Assembly (NCBI GenBank): GCA_946479055.1
Contig: CAMLEX010000338.1
Location: forward strand, 1 to 5,916
Origin: an uncultured Bacteroidota bacterium
GTDB taxonomy: Bacteria > Bacteroidota > Bacteroidia > Chitinophagales > Chitinophagaceae
Length of the DNA stretch: 5,916 nucleotides
Reading direction: 5' to 3'
Within the stretch, counting starts at the first letter, position 1, and each line of letters opens with the position of its first letter. The translations under genes were made by a program, and so were the position numbers. The notes under the pieces were generated by a model, which was given only the letters and a program-made list of their open reading frames with translations, searched no databases and was not told where the DNA came from. Below are positions 1 to 5,916 of the stretch, piece after piece.

Positions 1-2355
1 CAGGGTTGAAAGTGGACTATAGGTCAAATTAGCCGATGGCAACCACTGCCAGCGTGGATCCGGTTTTAAGCTGTAAACCTGAAAACTGGTGTTGGTCCCG
101 TTATTGATCTCTTTGTATTTATAATATTCTCCACGGATACCCCAAACCAAACGCAACTTGTCCGCCAGCCGGTTGTCCAACATAATAAAGCCTGCATGGT
201 TTTTGCTTTCACCCTCATAAGTGTCTGAAAACAGTGGGTTTATCGTGTAGAAAAAGCCATTTTCCCCTATGTTTTCCGGCTTTTGCATTTCTGCTATAGA
301 CAGGAATTGCAGGCGTTCATCGTTGGGTGTTGCAGGGTCATCGGTAAAGGCGGCGATCAGCCAGTCAAATTTTGCCTTCTTTTGGTTTCCAAAATAGCCG
401 GTTTTTACGTTGCTCCGGATTCCTGCCACATTAAAAGGGATCGTCGCTGACACATCCCATGAGTAGTTGATTTCCTTGTTGGCGTAATTCTGGCGGGAAG
501 TAGGAAAAAATGAAGCATTTGTACTATTGCCGACTGATGCAAAATATTCGTATTCACCGGACACAAGATGGGAATAGCTATTGACTACGGAAAGATCTTT
601 CTCTTTCCGGTTGATAGAAGTCCGGGCTGCATCCCAGTCTATTTTTACTTTGCCAAACTGGTGCTGGCCCGAAAGTTTGTTTTGCAAAAGGTCGGTAAAA
701 ATCGGGTCATCCGATTCCTCTATTCTGTTGGGTGGATTAGCCTCTACACCATTTTGATCATAACCAACAATTCGCGTAAGCGCATTGTCATACACGTGTG
801 TGTACGTATTGCGCAAACTGAAACGATTATTGTTTCCCAACTGCCAACCTGCATTCAACAAACCTCCCCAAGTGGTGCTAAAACCATACGTGTTTCCTGT
901 ATTCTCAAGGGAAGGATCCCAGCTTCCCCGATTCTGCCGGTTAATATTATTAATATTTTGCGTATTGCGATAGCTGAGAGAGCCGGTAAACCCTAATTTA
1001 TTGTTATTACCGGTATCCAGGGATATCAAGCGCCCAATGGTAAACTGATAATTCTGCGATGGGATAGCCTTGTATTTATAGACCGTAAAATTATCATTTT
1101 TGAATCTCAAACTTTGGTCTGTTACTTTCTTCCAATATTGTTCGTCTGTCAGCTCTGCATTATCCCCATCCCGCGGCGTTCGCACCAAATCTTTCGGAAA
1201 GTCACGTCTTCCGTCATCGAAACCGAAATAATCATATTTGCCTCTTTTGTGGCTTAAAAAATCTTTTCCCGTCGTTTGGTCGTTGTAGGAAGCGCCGACA
1301 GTAAAGCTTGTGAAATTCTCATTAGGAATATCCTTGGTATTGATCTGGATCAATCCGCCACCGAAACTGGCATTCATATCTGGAGTAACGGTTTTGCTTA
1401 CAATCACATTATCCACCATATTTGAGGGGATAAGATCAAAGGAGAAGTTTCGGCTTTGTGCTTCTGTACTAGGTAGTACCACTCCATCTAACATGGCTGA
1501 ATTATAGCGTTCTCCTATACCACGCACAAGTATGAATTTATTATCCATTGAACTTACTCCACTGATTCGCTTTAGACTTTCTCCAACATTTTTGTCCGGC
1601 GTCCTTGCGATTTGCTCAGCGCTGATTCCATTACTGATCTCAGAAGCATTTTTTTGTTTGGCCAACAGACCTGCGGTAGAAGCTTTTTTATAGTCGGCAG
1701 TTACTACCACTTCCTTTAATCCTTTGGTATCAGGTTTCAGGGAAATTTCCAGCGGCGTGTTTTTGCCTTCTTTTACCACCACCTCTGTGATACGCTGAGT
1801 CTGGAAAGAGATATAGCTCACTTCTATTGTATATGTGCCTGGGTCTATATTTAGGGTATACCTTCCGTCTGCTCCGGTCTGTGTACCCGAACCGGTTTCG
1901 ACCACTTTTACCGAAGCTCCTGGTAGGCTTTCACCTTTTTCATCGACGATCTTACCGGAGATCTTTCCCGGTTTTATCGGATCCGGTAGCTTATATAAAA
2001 TAATGGTGTTTTCATCAGCATGTCTGAAACCGACACGCGTGTTAGCCAAAAGTTTCTTAAGGGCGTCTTGTAAGTAAACATTTTTTAAATCCAGGCTAAC
2101 TTTTTGGCTGGAACTAAAAATCGTCTTGTCATAATTAATTACACAACCAGCTTTATCTTGCAGTTTGATAATTGCCTCCGGAAAGGTTACCGATGTCAGT
2201 TTTATGCTGACCTTTTTGTCTGAAACCTGGTTTAGCCCCGCATAGGCTGATAGGGGTGGGAATAAAATAAGGGGTAGCAGGCATAAAGCCGCAACCTCCC
2301 TGAATCTTTCAAGGGAAAAGTACTTTAGTATATCGAAGTAAAAACCTATTTTCAT
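1..2355 (-). CDS. TonB-dependent outer-membrane receptor with STN signalling domain (3' end missing)
   Basis: This is an outer-membrane, TonB-energised importer that probably also acts as the ligand sensor for the adjacent sigma/FecR pair. It reads without a stop for 785 codons and runs off the left edge, so the last barrel strands are absent; such receptors are usually about 900-1100 residues. Residues 1-39 form a long-n-region signal peptide with probable cleavage after AYA (37-39). Residues about 47-121 match an STN domain, 131-206 a carboxypeptidase-regulatory-like beta domain, and EVVVT (215-219) resembles a TonB box. The plug is about 226-340, with VRGIGERYNS at 277-286, LDGVVLPST at 289-297 and FGGGLIQINT at 331-340. 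Aromatic- and Asn-rich barrel strands follow. The plug resembles the Xanthomonas/Caulobacter-type receptor family rather than SusC. The ATG at 2355 is chosen because it precedes the signal peptide and an in-frame stop lies at 2386-2388. The ligand is unknown. Confidence 0.93.
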   Translation of the reverse strand, partial: MKIGFYFDILKYFSLERFREVAALCLLPLILFPPLSAYAGLNQVSDKKVSIKLTSVTFPEAIIKLQDKAGCVINYDKTIFSSSQKVSLDLKNVYLQDALKKLLANTRVGFRHADENTIILYKLPDPIKPGKISGKIVDEKGESLPGASVKVVETGSGTQTGADGRYTLNIDPGTYTIEVSYISFQTQRITEVVVKEGKNTPLEISLKPDTKGLKEVVVTADYKKASTAGLLAKQKNASEISNGISAEQIARTPDKNVGESLKRISGVSSMDNKFILVRGIGERYNSAMLDGVVLPSTEAQSRNFSFDLIPSNMVDNVIVSKTVTPDMNASFGGGLIQINTKDIPNENFTSFTVGASYNDQTTGKDFLSHKRGKYDYFGFDDGRRDFPKDLVRTPRDGDNAELTDEQYWKKVTDQSLRFKNDNFTVYKYKAIPSQNYQFTIGRLISLDTGNNNKLGFTGSLSYRNTQNINNINRQNRGSWDPSLENTGNTYGFSTTWGGLLNAGWQLGNNNRFSLRNTYTHVYDNALTRIVGYDQNGVEANPPNRIEESDDPIFTDLLQNKLSGQHQFGKVKIDWDAARTSINRKEKDLSVVNSYSHLVSGEYEYFASVGNSTNASFFPTSRQNYANKEINYSWDVSATIPFNVAGIRSNVKTGYFGNQKKAKFDWLIAAFTDDPATPNDERLQFLSIAEMQKPENIGENGFFYTINPLFSDTYEGESKNHAGFIMLDNRLADKLRLVWGIRGEYYKYKEINNGTNTSFQVYSLKPDPRWQWLPSANLTYSPLSTL

Positions 2356-2406
2356 AGATTTATTGCGTTTTTTAATTTTCACGAGTTAAGAACAATTTTT
2401 TTATGG

Positions 2407-2434
2407 CCGCCCTGTTGTCGCAGGGCGGTTTTTT
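2407..2434 (+). terminator. Terminator-like GC hairpin with T-run, oriented against the genes
   Basis: A perfect 8-bp stem (CCGCCCTG at 2407-2414 with CAGGGCGG at 2421-2428) encloses a 6-base loop and is followed on the plus strand by six T residues (2429-2434). By shape it is an intrinsic terminator for plus-strand transcription. On the minus strand, where all the genes lie, the stem is followed by CCATAAAAAAA instead of a T-run, so it should not stop fecR-to-receptor read-through. It may instead act as a hairpin in the receptor mRNA leader. No plus-strand gene is visible that would need it. Confidence 0.45.
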
Positions 2435-2464
2435 GTTAACTATTTGTTTGATATGTTTCATTAA

Positions 2465-2486
2465 GCCAACCTTAATTTTTGTTGGC
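2465..2486. repeat. Short hairpin GCCAAC/GTTGGC
   Basis: Six-base perfect arms (2465-2470 and 2481-2486) flank a 10-base A/T-rich loop, 26-47 bases past the FecR stop on the coding strand. There is no T-run after it on either strand, so a terminator is unlikely. It could be an mRNA structure, an operator-like dyad, or chance. Confidence 0.25.
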
Positions 2487-2511
2487 GTAGTCTTCGTAAG
2501 TAACTAATCGA

Positions 2512-3540
2512 TCATTTGCATCCCTCCCCCCAAACGGTAATTAATGAATTCGTTCTTATTTTATAATGTATATTTCCCCCACTCATCATCCGTACCTGCT
2601 CCATAACGTCCTTGATACTCTTTTGGTTGAATGTCGCATTGAACTGACGGCTGTTTGCCAGGCATGGCGACTTCAGTTCAAATCGTACATTATAATACCT
2701 TTCCAATTTGCCCAGCAGCGTAAGGAGATTGGCATCTTTGAAAATGAAGCGGTTTGAAGTCCAACTGTTTATTTCTTCCGCTTTCACTGTGCTAACCAAA
2801 TAACGCTGATTCTGGATGTTGTAATCCAGCTTCATACCACGAGTGAGGAGGGATAATTTTATTAGTACTCCTTTTTTAATTTCTGAAACGCGCACTTTGC
2901 CGGTCCGTACCGCTACGCTGAATATATGGTCTGTGGGATAGGCACTGATGTTAAACGAAGTACCCAGTACCCTGGTCTGAATCTTACCCGAATGGACAAT
3001 AAAGGGGCTGAGCGTATCCCGTTTCACTTCAAAAAAACCTTCTCCATTTAAACGGATGTTACGGTTCCGACCTTTCACAAACCTGGAAGGCCATTCCAAG
3101 GTAGAAGATCCACTTAAATAGACTACAGTACTGTCGGACAGTATTAGCTTCACCTTTTCTCCTGGATGCGTGGTTCGGCTAAGCATCTCAATGTCCTCTG
3201 CCGGTTTTACTTGATTTCTCTGATAGGCATACCAGCCCAGGGCAGCTGAACATATCAGAACAATTGAAGCAGCATACTGGAGTACAGGGAAAAGCTTGCT
3301 CTTCTTTTGCTGTCCTGTTTCCGTTTTAGCCAATATCTCTTCAAATTCCTGATCTACATCCGAAGAATCCTCACGCAATGACGGCTCTACAGCCCACGCT
3401 TCTTCTATCAAATCAGAAAGCTGCTTATCGTCGCTTTTGCCGCTACCCAGGAAACGGAGCAATTCTTCCTCCTGTTGGTGGTCTGCTTTGCCTTCCAGGT
3501 AGAGTTTAAACAGTCTTCTAATTTCTTCGTTATATTTCAC
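2512..3540 (-). CDS. FecR-family membrane anti-sigma factor (DUF4974 C-terminus)
   Basis: This 342-residue single-pass inner-membrane protein should bind the sigma factor with its cytoplasmic N-terminus and receive the receptor's STN signal in the periplasm. The cytoplasmic region is residues 1-83, rich in charged and acidic residues. A membrane helix spans about 85-106 (FPVLQYAASIVLICSAALGW and following). The FecR domain is about 118-217, with LSDSTVVYLSGSSTLEWPSRF-like strands from 134, GEGFFEVKRD at 166-175, PFIVHSG at 179-185 and VLGTSFNISAY at 191-201. After the LTRGM turn (232-236), a DUF4974-like domain begins near W260 and runs to about 337, including RFIFKDANLLTLLGKLERYY from 264. 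Length is normal for the Bacteroidota family. Gly193-Thr194 lies in the conserved GT motif where Pseudomonas FecR-like proteins self-cleave. The start ATG at 3540 has an A-rich upstream stretch and no Shine-Dalgarno. It lies 285 bp after the sigma gene. Confidence 0.95.
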   Translation of the reverse strand: MKYNEEIRRLFKLYLEGKADHQQEEELLRFLGSGKSDDKQLSDLIEEAWAVEPSLREDSSDVDQEFEEILAKTETGQQKKSKLFPVLQYAASIVLICSAALGWYAYQRNQVKPAEDIEMLSRTTHPGEKVKLILSDSTVVYLSGSSTLEWPSRFVKGRNRNIRLNGEGFFEVKRDTLSPFIVHSGKIQTRVLGTSFNISAYPTDHIFSVAVRTGKVRVSEIKKGVLIKLSLLTRGMKLDYNIQNQRYLVSTVKAEEINSWTSNRFIFKDANLLTLLGKLERYYNVRFELKSPCLANSRQFNATFNQKSIKDVMEQVRMMSGGNIHYKIRTNSLITVWGEGCK

Positions 3541-3663
3541 TGCTGTTTGTTGTATTTAAGGTGTCTTTATATATGTATTAAGATTGAAACGGCTTGTATA
3601 CCTATTCCATATTTCGATATATTTCCAGGTGATCCGTAACTAATTAATATTCAGTGATATAAT

Positions 3664-3722
3664 TTTTAAAAAAAATGGGTGTTCTGAGATTTTATCACTT
3701 GCTTGGAACCATTTTTTTAAAA
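3664..3722 (-). repeat. Long AT-rich inverted repeat; possible attenuator between sigma and anti-sigma genes
   Basis: The arms at 3664-3678 and 3709-3722 are complementary over 14 pairs with one bulged A (eight versus seven A residues), around a 30-base spacer. Read on the coding strand, the second arm is CCA followed by eight T residues, which gives a terminator-like U-run. The spacer can extend the fold by TTC/GAA and contains GTGAT-AAA-ATCTC, another partial stem. The stem is mostly A-T pairs with only two G-C pairs at the inner end, so it would be a weak terminator. The symmetry is clear; the function is inferred. Confidence 0.5.
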
Positions 3723-3776
3723 GCCAGTACGATGAATTGAGCTATAGAACCTAAGGAAGCTCCCCTAAATGCGAAA

Positions 3777-3790
3777 TGCCCATAAGGGCA
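3777..3790. repeat. Small hairpin TGCCC-ATAA-GGGCA downstream of sigma gene
   Basis: A perfect 5-bp stem with a four-base loop begins 36 bases past the sigma stop on the coding strand. It is followed on that strand by TTTCGCATTT, which is only mildly T-rich. It might be a weak transcript end for the sigma gene or an mRNA-stabilising structure; chance cannot be excluded. Confidence 0.3.
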
Positions 3791-3825
3791 AATAATTTGA
3801 TAGGAGAAGGGCTAAGATGAGTGTA

Positions 3826-4437
3826 TTAAAGGGAAACCGGTAGGAGGTATTGTAGCAGTATCACTGCAGTGAGTACTGTTTCCGGAGAGAGGTGCATAAA
3901 ATAGCGCCGAATATGGCCGGTTGACTTTGTGATCTGGTTATTAACTGTCTTTTTAGAAAGATGTAAGTGCTCTGAAATTTCTTTATGAGACCACCCGTTG
4001 TCACGGCTTAGCAAATAAATGATCTTAGCTTGGCGTGGCAGTGTTTCAATAGCCTTGGAAACAATCTCGCCACAATCCTTGAAATCCATGTAATTATCGG
4101 TTGAACACAGATGCGGTTCTTCCTGAGGTTCCTGGGTAATGAACCGTGTCAATCTCGCTTTGCGTTTTAAGGAGTCCAGGAATTTGCTTCGTACCATGAC
4201 AAATAACAGGACTTCCGGAGATTTGGCTGAATCAATCTTTTCTTTGTTTTCCCAAAGACGGACGAACACTTCTTGAGTAAGCTCTTTTGCCTGTTCCTGA
4301 TCCTGTAGAAATCGGTAAGCAAAACCAGTTACTTTATTCCTGGTACGACGGTAAAGCTCGTGAAAGGCAGAGGTGTTTCCTGAGCGTACCAGATCAAGTA
4401 TTTGTTCGTTGGTGAAGTCTTCCAATTTTCTTTTCAT
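3826..4437 (-). CDS. ECF-type RNA polymerase sigma-70 factor, Bacteroidota FecI-like family
   Basis: This 203-residue cytoplasmic protein should direct RNA polymerase to promoters controlled by the FecR/receptor pair, probably including the receptor gene. Region sigma-2 spans about 14-93, with AFHELYRR at 24-31 and the conserved AKELTQEVFVRLWENK stretch at 50-65. A variable linker with the cluster EPQEEPH (103-109) follows. Region sigma-4 is about 125-180, with the LPRQAKIIYLLSRDNGWSHK stretch from 133 and the helix-turn-helix at about 151-172 (KEISEHLHLSKKTVNNQI). The C-terminus (187-200, TVLTAVILLQYLLP) is hydrophobic, a feature I recall in other Bacteroidota members, possibly for contact with the membrane or FecR. 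The ATG at 4437 gives a full-length N-terminus; no Shine-Dalgarno is seen. It lies 68 bp after the protease gene and 285 bp before the anti-sigma gene. The exact regulon is not visible. Confidence 0.95.
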   Translation of the reverse strand: MKRKLEDFTNEQILDLVRSGNTSAFHELYRRTRNKVTGFAYRFLQDQEQAKELTQEVFVRLWENKEKIDSAKSPEVLLFVMVRSKFLDSLKRKARLTRFITQEPQEEPHLCSTDNYMDFKDCGEIVSKAIETLPRQAKIIYLLSRDNGWSHKEISEHLHLSKKTVNNQITKSTGHIRRYFMHLSPETVLTAVILLQYLLPVSL

Positions 4438-4505
4438 GGATGATGAGGTTAACGGGGGGAAGTTACCAGACCAATATTAACTGATTATTAAATATTTAAG
4501 ATGAT
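4438..4505 (-). promoter_or_regulatory. Short gap that may hold the sigma gene promoter
   Basis: The gap is 68 bp. On the coding strand it starts AT-rich and then has a run of six C residues near the sigma start. TAATATTG at 4479-4472, about 35 bases before the ATG, differs by one base from the Bacteroidota -7 consensus TAnnTTTG, but no TTTG -33 element sits at the right distance. No terminator hairpin is evident after the protease gene, so read-through from it into the sigma gene is also possible. Confidence 0.2.
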
Positions 4506-5912
4506 TTATCTATGTGTAATCACAATGCTGTATTCCGTTGCCTTTTGATGTGTGTCAGTTAAGACACTCCCAATAGCCAGATGACTTGATTTGACCTGTT
4601 GTGAGTAAGACACCGATCCCCTGGCATTACCGTTAATTCTGGATAATGCAGCTTTGACCAGTGGATCGTTTAAATCTCCAAAAGGAAGCAAGGGAAGCGT
4701 TGCCAGTTCATTTGCGCTCATGTCCGGGTTAATTCCTGTACTGTAGCCGCCATTGCCGGAAGCATTGAATAACTTATAAATTATAGGATGCATCTCCCAT
4801 TGAACTTGCTTGGGGCTGCGCATGTCAGATATGCTAAAGGAAGCTTCATCCTTCCCCCGGGTTTTTTCTCCTATAAGTACGGTCTGGATATAAGGTTTCA
4901 AGTTATTGATCATCACCTCAGAGGCAGATGCTGTTGCCGCTGTGCCCAAGATAAATATCCGGCTTAAGCCGAGATTATTCTGCAAAAGGGTGTTGAAATT
5001 CGATGTGCCGTCAAATGTTGCTGCACTTCCGAAAGACTCTGTTCTCGTCCCCCCGTTTTTATTACCCTTATAAGTGATAAATGGTTTATCGTAACTAATG
5101 CCGGGAGCAATCATGGCGCTGAGTCCTGCCGCCTCGGCCACTTGTCCTCCAGAATTATAGCGAAGATCAAGAATAAGTTCAGTTACACTTGCACTTTTAA
5201 AACGTGCAAATGCCCTGGTTAACGCGCTTGCCAGTCCGGGGCTGAAATCATTGAAATAAAGGTAGCCAATCTTCTTACCTCCGCTTTCAATAATTTTAAC
5301 GGTCTCCTGCTGATCCAATATCACACCTGAACTTATTTGCACTGAACGGATATCATTCCAGGTATTCCCGGTCAGTTCTGCAAGACCTAATGAAAAACTG
5401 TTACCCTCGAAGAGTTCCTGTTGCAACGCGACTGCATTGGTTTCGGTCAACAACTGTCCATTAATTTTGCGGATATAATCGCCGCGTTTCAGGCCTGCTC
5501 TGGAAGCCGGAGACTCATTTAATACAAGTTTTACAATTCCGATCACTTGTCCTGTACTTTGTTCCTTTACGCTAGTGTAATCAAACCCAAAATTTCTGTT
5601 GTTCTTGGGGAAAGTGGCCGGGTCATTGGGCAATATCATATAGGAGAACCGATCAGCACTGTTGCGCACTGAGCTAAAAAAATCTTTTGGTGCAAGATTA
5701 AGGGACGGCTTAGACGGAAGTGATTCGTTCCAGTAATAATAACGTTTCAGGCTGTCCAGTACCCATGCGTTAATATTTTCATTAGTGCCGATAGGATAGT
5801 CAGGTTTGTTATCCTTGTCCTTCTTACAAGAGACCTGAATAAGTGCTAGGCCGGCAACAAGGCACATCCAATTCAAGAAGTTTCTTTTGGCAATGTGTAA
5901 TGTGCTTTCCAT
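4506..5912 (-). CDS. S41-family PDZ-containing serine protease, predicted lipoprotein
   Basis: This is a 468-residue C-terminal-processing-type protease expected on the periplasmic side of, or outside, a membrane. The signal peptide ends in a lipobox with lipidated Cys29 (QVSC, 26-29), followed by charged KKDKDN (30-35). An N-terminal helical region (about 45-92) contains INAWVLDSLKRYYYW. A PDZ domain spans about 115-180, with SPASRAGLKRGDYIRKING at 134-152. The S41 core follows from about 212: IGYLYFNDF (215-223), DLRYNSGG (249-256), then TASASE (327-332) and GEKTRGK (348-354). Ser329 and Lys354 are 25 residues apart, the spacing of the Ser-Lys dyad in Tsp/Prc and CtpA, so it is probably active. 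Length is normal for Bacteroidota lipoprotein members. The ATG at 5912 gives a good signal peptide; Met16 is a less likely alternative. Only four bases of upstream sequence are visible. Its substrate is unknown; the FecR next door is a candidate. Confidence 0.94.
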   Translation of the reverse strand: MESTLHIAKRNFLNWMCLVAGLALIQVSCKKDKDNKPDYPIGTNENINAWVLDSLKRYYYWNESLPSKPSLNLAPKDFFSSVRNSADRFSYMILPNDPATFPKNNRNFGFDYTSVKEQSTGQVIGIVKLVLNESPASRAGLKRGDYIRKINGQLLTETNAVALQQELFEGNSFSLGLAELTGNTWNDIRSVQISSGVILDQQETVKIIESGGKKIGYLYFNDFSPGLASALTRAFARFKSASVTELILDLRYNSGGQVAEAAGLSAMIAPGISYDKPFITYKGNKNGGTRTESFGSAATFDGTSNFNTLLQNNLGLSRIFILGTAATASASEVMINNLKPYIQTVLIGEKTRGKDEASFSISDMRSPKQVQWEMHPIIYKLFNASGNGGYSTGINPDMSANELATLPLLPFGDLNDPLVKAALSRINGNARGSVSYSQQVKSSHLAIGSVLTDTHQKATEYSIVITHR

Positions 5913-5916
5913 AACG

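Larger units (their letters stand above)
2356..2511 (-). promoter_or_regulatory. Leader region between fecR-like gene and receptor gene
   Basis: This 156-bp gap separates the FecR stop from the receptor start on the same strand. It should hold the receptor's 5' leader and probably its promoter, because Fec-like receptors are normally targets of their cognate sigma factor. I see no clear Bacteroidota housekeeping promoter (TTTG / TAnnTTTG) and no Shine-Dalgarno sequence; the stretch just before the ATG is A/T-rich. It contains two hairpins, annotated separately, and a 29-codon open frame on the minus strand (2461-2372) that overlaps the stronger hairpin. The regulatory role is inferred from position only. 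Confidence 0.4.
3541..3825 (-). other. Structured non-coding gap between sigma and anti-sigma genes
   Basis: This gap is longer than the short spacing usually seen between such sigma and FecR genes. It is AT-rich, especially 3541-3725, and I find no open frame longer than about ten codons on the coding strand. It holds a small GC hairpin close to the sigma stop and a long AT-rich inverted repeat in the middle; both are listed separately. The last roughly 120 bases before the FecR start are A/T-rich and could hold a promoter, but I cannot pick out a convincing one. Confidence 0.4.

Noticed and set aside
940..957. Short AT tandem repeat (TTAATATTA twice, the second copy one base short).
   Set aside because: It lies in the receptor reading frame and encodes an Asn/Ile-rich stretch (NINNIN); simple codon repetition explains it.
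785..973. Plus-strand open frame of 62 codons.
   Set aside because: Short and antisense to the receptor barrel region, with no domain or ribosome-binding signal.
568..996. Plus-strand open frame of 142 codons.
   Set aside because: It lies entirely inside the receptor gene on the opposite strand. The minus-strand frame gives a coherent barrel protein, while this product has no recognisable domain and looks like an antisense shadow.
1310..1507. Plus-strand open frame of 65 codons.
   Set aside because: Antisense to the conserved plug domain, whose minus-strand reading is clearly the coding one.
1835..2077. Plus-strand open frame of 80 codons.
   Set aside because: Antisense to the STN and carboxypeptidase-regulatory-like domains; no independent evidence of coding.
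1..2355. Possible frameshift or pseudogene in the receptor, since no stop codon is seen.
   Set aside because: The minus-strand frame is continuous for all 785 codons with the expected domain order; the missing stop is due to the window edge.
2566..2757. Plus-strand open frame of 63 codons.
   Set aside because: Antisense to the DUF4974-like end of the FecR gene, with no recognisable product.
3739..3762. GAGCT/AGCTC inverted repeat in the sigma-FecR gap.
   Set aside because: Only five-base arms around a 14-base loop, with no T-run; not distinguishable from chance.

Overview
The window looks like chromosomal DNA from a member of the Bacteroidota, most likely the Sphingobacteriia/Chitinophagia side (Pedobacter- or Sphingobacterium-like). 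This rests on protein architecture: a sigma-70 factor with a hydrophobic C-terminal tail, a FecR protein ending in a DUF4974-like domain, and a TonB-dependent receptor carrying STN and carboxypeptidase-regulatory-like domains. The starts lack clear Shine-Dalgarno sequences, which also fits. Species cannot be named from this sequence alone.

All four genes lie on the minus strand, so transcription runs from right to left. In that order they are: an S41-family, PDZ-containing lipoprotein protease (5912-4506, complete); a 68-bp gap; an ECF-type RNA polymerase sigma factor (4437-3826); a 285-bp gap containing a long AT-rich inverted repeat; a FecR-type membrane anti-sigma factor (3540-2512); a 156-bp leader with two hairpins; and a TonB-dependent outer-membrane receptor (2355 to beyond base 1). 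The receptor has no stop codon in the window, so its C-terminal barrel strands are missing. It is open for 785 codons with no frameshift.

Sigma factor, FecR and receptor form a classic cell-surface signalling trio. The receptor binds an unknown ligand outside, its periplasmic STN domain signals to the periplasmic part of FecR, and FecR then releases or activates the sigma factor, which probably transcribes the receptor gene. The receptor plug lacks the usual SusC signature. It resembles the plug of receptors first described in Xanthomonas and Caulobacter, so a SusD partner should not be assumed.

The most interesting point is context. Fec-like signalling in Pseudomonas depends on Prc, an S41 PDZ protease that processes the anti-sigma factor. 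Here an S41 PDZ protease with an intact Ser-Lys dyad sits directly upstream of the sigma gene. A dedicated processing protease is a testable idea but is not shown by the sequence. There are no tRNA or rRNA genes, CRISPR arrays, insertion sequences or phage genes in the window.
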